64,000 nt of DNA from an uncultured Bacilli bacterium (GTDB taxonomy: Bacteria > Bacillota_I > Bacilli_A > RF39 > UBA660). The position numbers and the translations under genes were made by a program. Positions within the stretch are counted from its first letter, which is position 1. Every line of letters begins with the position of its first letter. The stretch lies in contig CAKOMR010000005.1 of the NCBI GenBank assembly GCA_934096705.1, forward strand, positions 27,301 to 91,300, read 5' to 3'. Below, piece by piece: positions 8,232 to 17,023 of the stretch. A model generated the notes under the pieces. That model made no database searches, was not told the DNA's origin, and saw only the letters and a program-made list of their open reading frames with translations.

Positions 8232-9032
8232 ATGAATATAAATTCATCAGTTTTAGAATTAATAAACTTATACCATGAGAATAAACTTGCTCATGCTTAT
8301 TTAATTGAAACAAACAATGTTGATAAATGTTTATTAGAACTTAAAGAGATAATTAAAGAAATATTTAAGGAAATACCCAATATTAACATACTTGTGGATA
8401 ATAATTCTTTACCCAGTTTAATTATTATAAATCCATTAGAAAAAACAATAAAAAAAGAAGATATTGAATTTTTACAAAAATCATTTAGTTTATCATCAAT
8501 GTATACTGATAAAAGTATATATATAATCATTAATCCTGAAAAAATGAATTCTTCTGCATATAATAAAATGCTAAAATTTCTTGAAGAACCAGAGGATAAT
8601 ATTCTAGGTTTTTTTATAACTAGTTCAAAAGAAAACATAGCAAGTACAATTATCAGCAGATGTGAAATTATCAAGGCAAATTATCAACATATTTTAAATG
8701 AAGAAAAATTTAAGCTAACAAAAGAAGAATATGAAAAATATTATAACTTTGCATTGGATTTCGTTAATAACATTGAACTAGATAATTTGAATATTGTTTT
8801 GTATAATAATAGTGTAGTTTTAAAAAATTATAAAGAACGAAATGAAATTATTATGTTATTGAAAATTGTTAACCAAATATATTATGACGCATTTCACAGC
8901 GATAAACCTTATCCTAATAATTTTGAAAAATTACAAATTTTATCAAAATATTTATACAATGGCCAATATAATTTAAATATAAATTTAATGCTTGATGCAT
9001 TAACATTGGAGTTAGGAGTTTTAAATGATTAG
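8232..9032 (+). CDS. holB: DNA polymerase III subunit delta'
   Basis: This clamp-loader subunit is related to DnaX but lacks a working ATPase site. The N-terminus (HENKLAHAYLIETNN) corresponds to the degenerate P-loop region and carries no GxxGxGKT. The middle has KIMKFLEEPE-like and LISRC-like elements (KMLKFLEEPEDN; STIISRCEII), the sensor-1 and arginine-finger SRC motif region. Length 266 residues, somewhat short. It lies between bofA and ricT as in Bacillus (holB-yaaT). AAGGAG precedes the ATG. Confidence 0.88.
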   Translation: MNINSSVLELINLYHENKLAHAYLIETNNVDKCLLELKEIIKEIFKEIPNINILVDNNSLPSLIIINPLEKTIKKEDIEFLQKSFSLSSMYTDKSIYIIINPEKMNSSAYNKMLKFLEEPEDNILGFFITSSKENIASTIISRCEIIKANYQHILNEEKFKLTKEEYEKYYNFALDFVNNIELDNLNIVLYNNSVVLKNYKERNEIIMLLKIVNQIYYDAFHSDKPYPNNFEKLQILSKYLYNGQYNLNINLMLDALTLELGVLND

Positions 9033-9807
9033 TTATGCAATATGTTACAAAGGTAATTGTAAATGTTATTATTTTCAAAGTGAAGAACATTTTGAAATAG
9101 ATGATGAAGTTATAGTTGATACAGAAAAAGGTCATCAATATGGTAAAATTGTTAAGATAATCGAACATGATAATAATGAATACAAACAAATAATTAGAAA
9201 AGCTACGGAAGAAGATAAAGCAAATTTTTATAAAAATCTAAAAGATGCTGATATAGCTTTAAACAAAGCAAAAAGCTTAGTTAAAGATTTAAAATTAGAC
9301 ATGCACATATTAAATGCACAATATAATTTAGATAGAAGTCAATTGTTATTTAATTTTTATGCTGATGATAGAATTGATTTTAGAGAACTTGCAAAAAAAC
9401 TTGCAAGTATTTATCGAACAAGAATTGAATTAAGACAAGTTGGAGCAAGGGATAAAGCAAAACAAGTTGGTGGCATTGGTATTTGCGGTCAAAAAATGTG
9501 TTGTTCAAGATTTTTAAATCAATTTGATTCTATAACAATGAATATGGCAAAGAATCAGAATTTAGCTCTTAACCCATCAAAAATTAATGGTTGTTGTGGT
9601 AGGTTATTATGTTGTTTAAATTACGAAGATGATGAGTATATTAAATGTAGTAAAAATTTATTATCAGTTGGTAATATTATTAAATACAATGGCAAAGATG
9701 CTACAATTATTGGTGTTGATATATTAAATAAAAAATATAAAATAGTGTGTGAAGAAGAAAAACTTACTATTGATGCGGAGCAAATAAAAAATGATAGTAA
9801 AAAATGA
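9025..9807 (+). CDS. ricT: PSP1-domain protein RicT (YaaT)
   Basis: RicT is part of the Y-complex (RicA-RicF-RicT), which carries iron-sulfur clusters, promotes RNase Y mRNA maturation and affects Spo0A phosphorylation in B. subtilis. The PSP1 core is seen in residues 90-190. Conserved cysteine groups are GICGQKMCCSRF and NGCCGRLLCCLNYE. Length 260 residues, slightly short. It overlaps holB by 8 bases. The Bacillus neighbour yabA is absent. RicA and RicF are not encoded in this window, so whether the complex is intact here is unknown. Confidence 0.93.
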   Translation: MISYAICYKGNCKCYYFQSEEHFEIDDEVIVDTEKGHQYGKIVKIIEHDNNEYKQIIRKATEEDKANFYKNLKDADIALNKAKSLVKDLKLDMHILNAQYNLDRSQLLFNFYADDRIDFRELAKKLASIYRTRIELRQVGARDKAKQVGGIGICGQKMCCSRFLNQFDSITMNMAKNQNLALNPSKINGCCGRLLCCLNYEDDEYIKCSKNLLSVGNIIKYNGKDATIIGVDILNKKYKIVCEEEKLTIDAEQIKNDSKK

Positions 9808-10522
9808 TTTGTTTGATTATGAAAATAGGTATATATTTCAAGATACCGATTTTTTTAAATTTTCATTAGATTCAATTTTATTGCCAGAATTTGTTCAAAA
9901 ATATAATACGAATGGAAAGATATTAGATATCTGCACTGGAAATGGTGCTGCATGTTTAATTTTATCAAAATATACTTCATCGCCAATAGCAGGTTTTGAA
10001 ATACAGTCTAAAGTATACAATTTAGCAAATAGGTCTATAAAAATTAATAATTTAGAAAATCAAATAACCATAATTAATGATGATATAAAAAATATTGGTA
10101 ACTACTTTCAAAAAGAGTCATTTAGTATAATGATGTGTAATCCACCATATTTTGAATATAACGGGAAAATGGTTAATAATGTACCTGAAAAAATGATAGC
10201 TAGACATGAAGTTATGATAAAACTTGAAGATATATTTATAATTGCTAAAGATTATCTTGAAAATAAAGGCGTTTTATATATAATAAATAGAACAGAAAGA
10301 TTAGATGAATTATTTATATTAGGAAATAAATATAATCTTAATGTTAAAGAAATTCAATTAGTAAAAACAAAAAGAGATGCAAATCCGTCTATTGTTATAG
10401 CAAAGTGTATAAAAAATAGTAAAAATCATGTAAAAATTAATGATATTATTTGTGTCGAAAAATTAAAAACATATAAAAATTTATTTAAAGAGAAAGGACC
10501 AAAACAAAATTTATGTTTGTGA
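9791..10522 (+). CDS. tRNA1(Val) (adenine37-N6)-methyltransferase family protein
   Basis: This is an S-adenosylmethionine-dependent N6-adenine methyltransferase of the YabB/TrmN6 family. Visible features are the SAM-binding motif I (ILDICTGNGAACLILSK), an acidic motif II (GFEIQSKVY) and the catalytic CNPPYF (NPPY), typical of N6-adenine methylation. The conserved late motif around KTKRDANPSIVI matches the family. It is encoded in the yabB position after ricT and overlaps it by 17 bases, suggesting translational coupling. The substrate (tRNA A37) is inferred from the family, not seen. Confidence 0.85.
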   Translation: MIVKNDLFDYENRYIFQDTDFFKFSLDSILLPEFVQKYNTNGKILDICTGNGAACLILSKYTSSPIAGFEIQSKVYNLANRSIKINNLENQITIINDDIKNIGNYFQKESFSIMMCNPPYFEYNGKMVNNVPEKMIARHEVMIKLEDIFIIAKDYLENKGVLYIINRTERLDELFILGNKYNLNVKEIQLVKTKRDANPSIVIAKCIKNSKNHVKINDIICVEKLKTYKNLFKEKGPKQNLCL

Positions 10523-10531
10523 AAATGTAGT

Positions 10532-11083
10532 ATGAAGTTAATTGTAGGATTAGGAAATCCAGGAAAAGAGTATAAATATACAAGACATAATGTTGGATTT
10601 ATAATATTAGATACATATTTAAATAATGAAAAATGGTTTACAAAAGATAATTATGAATATGTTATTAAAAATGTTAATAATGAAAAAGTAATGTTTTTAA
10701 AGCCTTTAACATATATGAATTTATCTGGCTTTGCAGTAGCAAGAGTTGTTAATTTTTATAAAATAAATTATGAAGATATACTAGTTATACATGATGATTT
10801 AGATTTAAAATGTGGACAATATCGTTTTAAATTTGACTCATCAGCCGGTGGACATAATGGAATAAAATCTATTATTGGTTCTTTAGGGACACAAAAATTT
10901 TGCCACTTAAAAATTGGCATAGGCCATGAAACTAATAGAGATATAAAAGATTATGTTTTAGGAAACTTATCAAAAAATGAAATATTTGATTTGGAAACTG
11001 AAAAATATTCAGAAATGATAGAATATTTCATAGTAAATGGTATTGAAAAATGTATGAATAACTATAATAAAAAAGGTGAATAA
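10532..11083 (+). CDS. pth: Peptidyl-tRNA hydrolase
   Basis: Pth frees tRNA from peptidyl-tRNAs dropped by stalled ribosomes. Family landmarks are GLGNPGKEYKYTRHNVGF at residues 5-22 with catalytic His19, PLTYMNLSG with the Asn, VIHDDLDL with catalytic Asp, and SAGGHNGIKSI. Length 183 residues, standard. No clear Shine-Dalgarno is seen in the 9-base gap after trmN6, so translation may be coupled. It touches mfd by one base (TAATGG). In B. subtilis pth is spoVC and also lies just before mfd; the small fin gene between them is missing here. Confidence 0.97.
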   Translation: MKLIVGLGNPGKEYKYTRHNVGFIILDTYLNNEKWFTKDNYEYVIKNVNNEKVMFLKPLTYMNLSGFAVARVVNFYKINYEDILVIHDDLDLKCGQYRFKFDSSAGGHNGIKSIIGSLGTQKFCHLKIGIGHETNRDIKDYVLGNLSKNEIFDLETEKYSEMIEYFIVNGIEKCMNNYNKKGE

Positions 11084-14000
11084 TGGATTTTTTGGATAAT
11101 ATTTTTACATATGAAAATAATTCTGTAATATGTGGTTTAACTTCCGAGTTAAATGTTTTTTATGTGTTAAATTTATTTAAAAAAAGTCAGAAAAATATAA
11201 TTTTATTAACAAGTAGTATTTATGAGGCCAATAATTATTATAATTTGCTTCAAACATATACAGACAAATCTTTATTATTTTTAATGGATGATTTTGTTTC
11301 ATCAATGGTCGCAGCTTCTCCAGAGTTAAAATTAACAAGATTAAATACTCTAGATAAAATTAATTCTTCGAAACATATTATTATCTGTAATTTAATGGCT
11401 TATTTAATGTATTTGCCAAATAGAGACGAAGTATCTAAAAATCTTATTAAAATTAGTGTTAATAATGAGTTTGATCGTAATGACATATTAGAAAAGTTAG
11501 TTAACATGGGGTACCATAAAGATTCAATTACGACAACTACAGGAGATTTTTCTGTCCGTGGTATGATAATAGATATCTTTCCTATAAATGAAGTTCATCC
11601 GATAAGAATTGAATTAGATGATAATAAGATTATTGGAATAAGATACTTTGATGAAACAAGTCAAATGACTATTAATAAAATTGATAGTATCGTGATAAAA
11701 CCAGTAGATGAAATTAAAACTAAAAATGTTATATCTATTTATGATTATTTAGATAAGCCAATAGTAGTTAATGTAGACAAACCACAAATAGATGCAGCTT
11801 ATAAAAAACTTTATGAAGAAATTATAGAATATAAAAAAGGTAATGATTTAAAAGAAAATTTAATGTTTGATTTAAATGATATATTAGTAGAACATGAATT
11901 AAGTTTGAATACTTTTAGAACATCAAATAAAGACATTGAATATAAATCCTTTCAAATTGAAAATTTTAATAATGATTTGAAACTTTTAGAGAATAAAGTA
12001 AATAGTTGGGTGAAAGAAAAAAAACAAGTTATTTTTTGCTTATCTAATGAGCAAGAGATTAAAAACATAAAAAATTTGTTATCTGACGTAAAAATTATTA
12101 AACAAAAAATAAATCATGGTTTTATATTTGAATCATACGTTGTTATCGGTGAATATGATATTGATGAAGTAAAAAGAGATTATAAGTATCAGAATAATTT
12201 ATATGGTGGCAAAAAAATAACTGATTATAATGAGTTAAATAAAGGTGATTATGTAGTGCATATTAACCATGGAATAGGGATTTATAATGGGATAGTGAGT
12301 TTGACAAGTGGTAATATCACAAAAGATTATATTCAGTTGTTATACATGGACAACGATAAAATTTATGTACCTGTACAAAAAATTGAATCAATATATAAAT
12401 ATTCAGATAAAGATGGTATAAAACCAAAATTAAATAGGCTTAACTCATCATCATGGTTAAAAACGAGAAAATATGTAGAATCAAAAATTAAAGATATTAC
12501 TGCAGAACTAATCGATTTATATCAAAAAAGAATTGCTGTTAAAGTTGAACCATTTAAATTTTATGAAGAAGAGTTAATATTTGCTAAAGAATTTACTTAT
12601 GATTTAACGCCTGATCAACAAAAAGCTATAAATGATATTACGGAAGATTTATCAAGTGGTATTCCGATGGATAGACTTTTATGTGGCGATGTTGGCTTTG
12701 GAAAAACTGAAGTTGCATTAAGGACTATGTTTAAAGCGGTTTTAAATAATAAACAAGTAATTTATTTATGCCCAACAACAATTTTATCTAAACAGCAATA
12801 TAACGTTGCTTTAAAAAGGTTTGCTTCGTGGCCAGTAAACATAAAATTATATAACAGATTTACAACGTCCAGGGAAGAAAAAGAAATACTCGAAGGACTT
12901 GAAAAAGGAACTATTGATATACTTTTTGGAACTCACAAAATATTAACTGATAAAATTAAATATAAAAAACTAGGGTTATTGATAATTGATGAAGAGCAAA
13001 GATTTGGTGTTAAGCATAAAGAAAAAATTAAGGAATTAAAAAATGATATAAATGTTTTAACTCTTTCTGCAACACCCATTCCAAGAACTCTTAAAATGGC
13101 TTTATCTGGCCTTAGAAATCTTTCAATAATAGAAACAGCACCTAGTAATAGGTATCCAGTCCAAACATATGTTACAAGCGAAGATAACTATGTAATAAAG
13201 GATGCCATTTATAAAGAATTAAGTCGTAATGGTCAAATATATATTTTATATAATAATATTGCTGGTTTGGATGGAAAAACTTCTGAAATTCAAAAATTAG
13301 TTCCCGATGCAAAGATTAGATTTGCTTTTGGAACTATGAATAAAGATGAACTTGATAGTATCATGAATGATTTTACTAATAATAAATTTGATATTTTAAT
13401 TTGTACTACAATTATTGAAAATGGTATAGATATAGCAAATGCAAATACCCTTATTGTATATGATGCCGACCATTTTGGACTTTCACAATTATATCAACTT
13501 CGTGGCCGTGTTGGAAGGAGTGATAAAATAGGTTATGCTTTTTTACTATATAATAAAATGAAAATGTTAAATGATATAGCGATAAAAAGACTTCAAGCTT
13601 TAAAAGAATTTACTGCATTAGGAAGTGGCTACAAAATTGCCATGAGAGATTTATCAATAAGAGGATCTGGCGATATCTTTGGTTCATCTCAAGCCGGTTT
13701 TGTAGATTCAGTAGGTGTTTCTTTATATACAAAAATGATAGAAGATGAACTAAAAAAAGTTAAGGGTATTTACGTAGAAGAAGAAAGTGATAATGATCAA
13801 GCGTTAATAAATATAGATACACATATTGATGATAAATACGTTGATGATGAAACAATAAAAATAGAAATTCATCAAATGATTAATGAAATAGATAGTTATG
13901 ATAAGCTACTTGAAATAAAAGAAAAAATTCAAGACAGATTTGGTAAAATTGATGAGAAGACCGAAAATTATATGTATGAAGAATGGTTTGAAAAAATTGC

Positions 14001-14235
14001 TAAGAAATTAGGCATCAATAAAGTGCGTCAAACAGATAGATTAGTAGAAATTATTTTACCAAAAGAATTATCAAATAAAGTAAAAGGTGATAAGCTTTTA
14101 TATAATGCATTAAGTATATGCAATAATTTTAATTTAGCATATAAGCATGAATGTATTATAATTACTTTATATTATAAATCTTTGCCTGAACATTTCATTC
14201 GTTATTTGGTAAGACTATTAAATACATTATTATAG
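11083..14235 (+). CDS. mfd: Transcription-repair coupling factor Mfd
   Basis: Mfd is an ATP-driven translocase that removes RNA polymerase stalled at lesions and recruits UvrA. Visible parts: UvrB-like N-terminal segment (GDFSVRGMIIDIFP), RNA polymerase interaction domain (near GDYVVHINHGIGIY, residues 386-399), Walker A GDVGFGKTE (from residue 535), DEEQ box (636-639), SATPIPRTL motif, and the helicase C-terminal motif LRGRVGRSD. The TRG-like tail and a C-terminal UvrA-masking domain follow. At 1050 residues it is about 100 shorter than typical Mfd, mainly in the N-terminal third. Confidence 0.97.
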   Translation: MDFLDNIFTYENNSVICGLTSELNVFYVLNLFKKSQKNIILLTSSIYEANNYYNLLQTYTDKSLLFLMDDFVSSMVAASPELKLTRLNTLDKINSSKHIIICNLMAYLMYLPNRDEVSKNLIKISVNNEFDRNDILEKLVNMGYHKDSITTTTGDFSVRGMIIDIFPINEVHPIRIELDDNKIIGIRYFDETSQMTINKIDSIVIKPVDEIKTKNVISIYDYLDKPIVVNVDKPQIDAAYKKLYEEIIEYKKGNDLKENLMFDLNDILVEHELSLNTFRTSNKDIEYKSFQIENFNNDLKLLENKVNSWVKEKKQVIFCLSNEQEIKNIKNLLSDVKIIKQKINHGFIFESYVVIGEYDIDEVKRDYKYQNNLYGGKKITDYNELNKGDYVVHINHGIGIYNGIVSLTSGNITKDYIQLLYMDNDKIYVPVQKIESIYKYSDKDGIKPKLNRLNSSSWLKTRKYVESKIKDITAELIDLYQKRIAVKVEPFKFYEEELIFAKEFTYDLTPDQQKAINDITEDLSSGIPMDRLLCGDVGFGKTEVALRTMFKAVLNNKQVIYLCPTTILSKQQYNVALKRFASWPVNIKLYNRFTTSREEKEILEGLEKGTIDILFGTHKILTDKIKYKKLGLLIIDEEQRFGVKHKEKIKELKNDINVLTLSATPIPRTLKMALSGLRNLSIIETAPSNRYPVQTYVTSEDNYVIKDAIYKELSRNGQIYILYNNIAGLDGKTSEIQKLVPDAKIRFAFGTMNKDELDSIMNDFTNNKFDILICTTIIENGIDIANANTLIVYDADHFGLSQLYQLRGRVGRSDKIGYAFLLYNKMKMLNDIAIKRLQALKEFTALGSGYKIAMRDLSIRGSGDIFGSSQAGFVDSVGVSLYTKMIEDELKKVKGIYVEEESDNDQALINIDTHIDDKYVDDETIKIEIHQMINEIDSYDKLLEIKEKIQDRFGKIDEKTENYMYEEWFEKIAKKLGINKVRQTDRLVEIILPKELSNKVKGDKLLYNALSICNNFNLAYKHECIIITLYYKSLPEHFIRYLVRLLNTLL

Positions 14236-14252
14236 GTATATTACCATTAAAA

Positions 14253-14282
14253 AAAAGCACACTATAAATGAGGTGTGTTTTT
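14253..14282 (+). promoter_or_regulatory. Hairpin overlapping the spoVT ribosome binding site and start
   Basis: AAAAGCACAC (14253-14262) can pair with GTGTGTTTTT (14273-14282) over 10 bp including one G-U, with a 10-nt loop. The Shine-Dalgarno GAGGTG (14270-14275) is split between loop and stem, and the TTG start (14281) lies at the stem end. It also looks like a terminator for mfd because the 3' arm ends in T6. Either function could apply. Confidence 0.55.
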
Positions 14283-14769
14283 GAAAAATACTGGTATAGT
14301 AAGAAAGATTGACGAACTAGGAAGAATAGTAATTCCTAAAGAAATAAGAAATGTATTAAATATACATAGTAATGATGATTTAGAAATATTTATTGATAAT
14401 ACTAATATAGTTTTAAAAAAATATGAAAAATCTGGATTAATTAAGGATTTTGCCAATAAATTAACTGTAATTGTAGAAAGCTATGCAAATATTAAAATGT
14501 TTGTAACGAATAAAGAATATTTTATTACTGATGGAGAGTTGCTTAATGAAAAACTTGATAATAATTTATTAAATTTTATTGAAGAAAGAAAAAAATATGA
14601 AAGTAACAATGTAGATTTAATAAATGGATTAAAGGGTTATTTTTTAATATATCCAATAATTATAGATAGTGATATTATTGGATTATTAATTTTTTATAAA
14701 GCAACATCGTTTTCTAGCGAAGAAAAAATCATTGGTAATGTTGTGACAAAAATTATTGAAAATAAATAA
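14281..14769 (+). CDS. spoVT: Stage V sporulation protein T (AbrB-like regulator)
   Basis: SpoVT is a forespore transcription regulator that adjusts sigmaG-dependent genes. The N-terminal swapped-hairpin AbrB domain is nearly identical in pattern to Bacillus SpoVT (GIVRKIDELGRIVIPKEIR, then DDLEIF). The C-terminal part is GAF-like with weaker similarity. I chose the TTG start at 14281 because it gives the conserved MKNTGIVRKID beginning and lies 5 bases after GAGGTG. A GTG at 14275 would overlap the Shine-Dalgarno. Length 162 residues, slightly under the usual 178. It follows mfd, as in B. subtilis. Confidence 0.92.
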   Translation: MKNTGIVRKIDELGRIVIPKEIRNVLNIHSNDDLEIFIDNTNIVLKKYEKSGLIKDFANKLTVIVESYANIKMFVTNKEYFITDGELLNEKLDNNLLNFIEERKKYESNNVDLINGLKGYFLIYPIIIDSDIIGLLIFYKATSFSSEEKIIGNVVTKIIENK

Positions 14770-14784
14770 ATAATATGTTAATAT

Positions 14785-14992
14785 TTACTTGTAAATGTGA
14801 AGAAGGAAGGATTTATAGATTAATTTTTCAAAGAGAGTTCTTTAATTGGTGGAAAAAGAATAAAAATATCTATTTTGTGAGTCTGGAGCAGTTTACGGGT
14901 AATTCCCTTATCGTTTAAAGAGCATGAAATTCATGAATTAAGGTGGTACCGCGGATTAATAGTAGTTCGTCCTTTAGTTCATGATTTTTTTA
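14785..14992 (+). promoter_or_regulatory. T-box riboswitch upstream of dut-metS
   Basis: Conserved T-box elements appear in order: AGAGAG bulge region (14833-14838), GGTGGAA distal loop (14850s), CTGGAG at the end of stem I (14883-14888), and the T-box proper AGGTGGTACCGCG (14941-14953). A competing terminator follows, pairing TCATGAATTAAGG with CCTTTAGTTCATGA and ending in T7 (14984-14991). The bulge TGGT predicts a tRNA with discriminator base A, as in tRNA-Met. I could not assign the specifier codon: no ATG is visible on the 3' side of stem I. It should sense an uncharged tRNA and allow read-through into dut and metS. Confidence 0.9.
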
Positions 14993-15007
14993 TTGAAAGG
15001 AGTTTTT

Positions 15008-15487
15008 ATGGAAAGAGGATTTGAAAAAATAAGTTATGAGGAGTTTAAAAAATCAGTTGAGGATGATAAGAATTTATATGATAGTATAGTTCTTCCTAAA
15101 AGAAAGACTGGAAAAAGTGCTGGCTATGATTTTATTGCATTTAGAAATATTACGATTAAACCTAGTGAAATAGTAAAAATACCTACGGGATATAAGGTCA
15201 AATTACAAGATAATGAATTTTTAATGATTGTTGTAAGAAGCAGCATGGGCTTTAAATATAATATTCGTTTATGTAACCAAGTAGGTATTATAGATGCAGA
15301 TTATTATAATAATGAATCAAATGAGGGCCATATGTATGTAGCACTTCAAAATGAAGGAAATAAAGAGTTTGTAATTAATAAAGGCGATGCGTATGCTCAA
15401 GGAATAATCCTTAATTATTTAACTTGTGGCGAAGAAAATAATGTTAAAAGAACTGGTGGCATAGGTAGTACAAATAAGGAGGTATAA
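15008..15487 (+). CDS. dut: dUTP diphosphatase (trimeric dUTPase family)
   Basis: This enzyme hydrolyses dUTP to dUMP and pyrophosphate, keeping uracil out of DNA and feeding dTMP synthesis. Landmarks are the motif 1 region TGKSAGYDFIA, motif 2 VVRSSMGFK (RSS), motif 3 VGIIDADYYNN (catalytic Asp) and the C-terminal glycine-rich RTGGIGST resembling motif 5. Length 159 residues. I chose the ATG at 15008 behind AAAGGAG; the longer reading would start inside the T-box terminator. metS follows after one base, so both are under the T-box. dCTP deaminase-type relatives share this fold, but motif 5 favours dUTPase. Confidence 0.85.
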   Translation: MERGFEKISYEEFKKSVEDDKNLYDSIVLPKRKTGKSAGYDFIAFRNITIKPSEIVKIPTGYKVKLQDNEFLMIVVRSSMGFKYNIRLCNQVGIIDADYYNNESNEGHMYVALQNEGNKEFVINKGDAYAQGIILNYLTCGEENNVKRTGGIGSTNKEV

Positions 15488-15488
15488 A

Positions 15489-17021
15489 ATGGAAAATAAA
15501 AAATTTTATTTAACTACGCCTATATATTATCCATCTGATAATTTTCATATTGGCCATTGTTATACAACAATTATAGCTGATGCTATAGCACGCTATAAAC
15601 GTTTGGAAGGTTATGACACATTTTTCTTAACTGGTACTGATGAACATGGTCAAAAAATTGAAAAAAAGGCTTTAGAGCATGGTGTTACTCCAAAAGAATA
15701 TGTAGACAAAATAGTTGATAATGCAAAGGATTTATGGAAGAGTCTGGATATATCATATGACAAATTTATTAGGACTACTGATCCTATTCATGAAGAAGTT
15801 GTTCAAAAAATATTTAAAAAATTATATGATCAAAAAGATATCTATAAAGGAAAATATCAAGGCTTATACTGTACACCATGTGAATCATTTTGGACAGAAA
15901 CTCAATTAGATGAAAATGGTTGCTGTCCTGATTGTCATCGTGAAGTTCACCTAGTTAAAGAAGAAGCATATTTTTTTAAATTATCAAATTATCAAAAACG
16001 TTTAGAAGAATTTTTAGAAAGCAATCCAGATTTCATTGAACCAGTTTCACGTAAAAATGAAATGATAAATAACTTTATTAAACCAGGCCTTGAGGATTTA
16101 TGTGTTTCTCGTACTTCATTTAAATGGGGAATACCTGTTTCTTTTGATGACAAGCATGTTGTATATGTATGGATTGATGCACTATCAAATTATATTTCAG
16201 CATTAGGATATTTAACTAACAATGATGAATTATTTAAAAAGTATTGGCCTGCGGATTTGCATATTGTAGGAAAAGAAATAGTACGTTTTCATACGATTAT
16301 ATGGCCTATAATGTTAATGGCTTTAGATTTACCATTGCCTAAAAAAGTATTTGGTCATGGCTGGTTAGTAATAAATGGTGGTAAAATATCAAAAAGTTTA
16401 GGAAATTACAAGGATCCTCGTGAATATATTAAAGATTATGGCGTAGATGCTGTAAGATATTATGCATTAAGAGAAGTACCTTTTGGTAGCGATGGAAATT
16501 TTTCAGAGGAAGCATTAGTTACCAGAACCAATGCGGATTTAGCAAATATATTAGGTAATCTTGTAAATAGGAGTATTGGCATGATAAATAAGTATTTTTC
16601 TGGCGTGATAACAAATCCTAAAGTATATGAGCAAGTAGATGAAAACTTAATTAATTATGCAACATCTTTGAAAGAAAAAAGCTCTACATATATGGATAAA
16701 CTAGAAATTGCCAATGCAATAGATTCAATTTTTGAATTATTTAGAAAGTGTAATAAGTATATTGATGATACAACTCCTTGGGTACTTGCAAAAGATGAAA
16801 CAAAAAAAGAAAGACTTGCTACAGTATTATATAATTTAGTAGAATGCATTAGAATCGGAACTGTATTACTTCAAGCGTTTTTGCCTGAAACTTCAGAAAA
16901 AATATTTAAACAATTAAATACAAATAAAACTTCTTTTGAAACCATTAATACATTTGGAGAATATTCAGTTCCTAATAAGATTGGTCAAGCTGAAGTATTA
17001 TTTGCTAGAATAGAAACTTAA
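15489..17021 (+). CDS. metS: Methionyl-tRNA synthetase
   Basis: MetRS charges tRNA-Met and initiator tRNA. The class I signatures HIGH (HIGHCYT, residues 20-23) and KMSKS (KISKS, 299-303) are present. The connective-peptide zinc knuckle has CTPCESFW and CCPDCH. The anticodon-binding alpha-helical domain follows. At 510 residues it ends without the C-terminal Trbp111-like domain that B. subtilis MetS has. Its mRNA is controlled by the T-box upstream of dut. tatD begins 2 bases downstream, the usual metS-tatD order. Confidence 0.97.
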   Translation: MENKKFYLTTPIYYPSDNFHIGHCYTTIIADAIARYKRLEGYDTFFLTGTDEHGQKIEKKALEHGVTPKEYVDKIVDNAKDLWKSLDISYDKFIRTTDPIHEEVVQKIFKKLYDQKDIYKGKYQGLYCTPCESFWTETQLDENGCCPDCHREVHLVKEEAYFFKLSNYQKRLEEFLESNPDFIEPVSRKNEMINNFIKPGLEDLCVSRTSFKWGIPVSFDDKHVVYVWIDALSNYISALGYLTNNDELFKKYWPADLHIVGKEIVRFHTIIWPIMLMALDLPLPKKVFGHGWLVINGGKISKSLGNYKDPREYIKDYGVDAVRYYALREVPFGSDGNFSEEALVTRTNADLANILGNLVNRSIGMINKYFSGVITNPKVYEQVDENLINYATSLKEKSSTYMDKLEIANAIDSIFELFRKCNKYIDDTTPWVLAKDETKKERLATVLYNLVECIRIGTVLLQAFLPETSEKIFKQLNTNKTSFETINTFGEYSVPNKIGQAEVLFARIET

Positions 17022-17023
17022 TT

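Noticed and set aside
8297..8674. 125-codon minus-strand frame inside holB
   Set aside because: Antisense shadow in AT-rich DNA; hydrophobic by composition only.
10453..10459. TGTCGAA (0A box consensus) in the trmN6-like gene
   Set aside because: Inside coding sequence, no promoter nearby; a 7-mer expected by chance.
16043..16058. Degenerate parS-like sequence AGTTTCACGTAAAAAT in metS
   Set aside because: Four mismatches to the 16-bp core, concentrated in one half-site; inside coding sequence.
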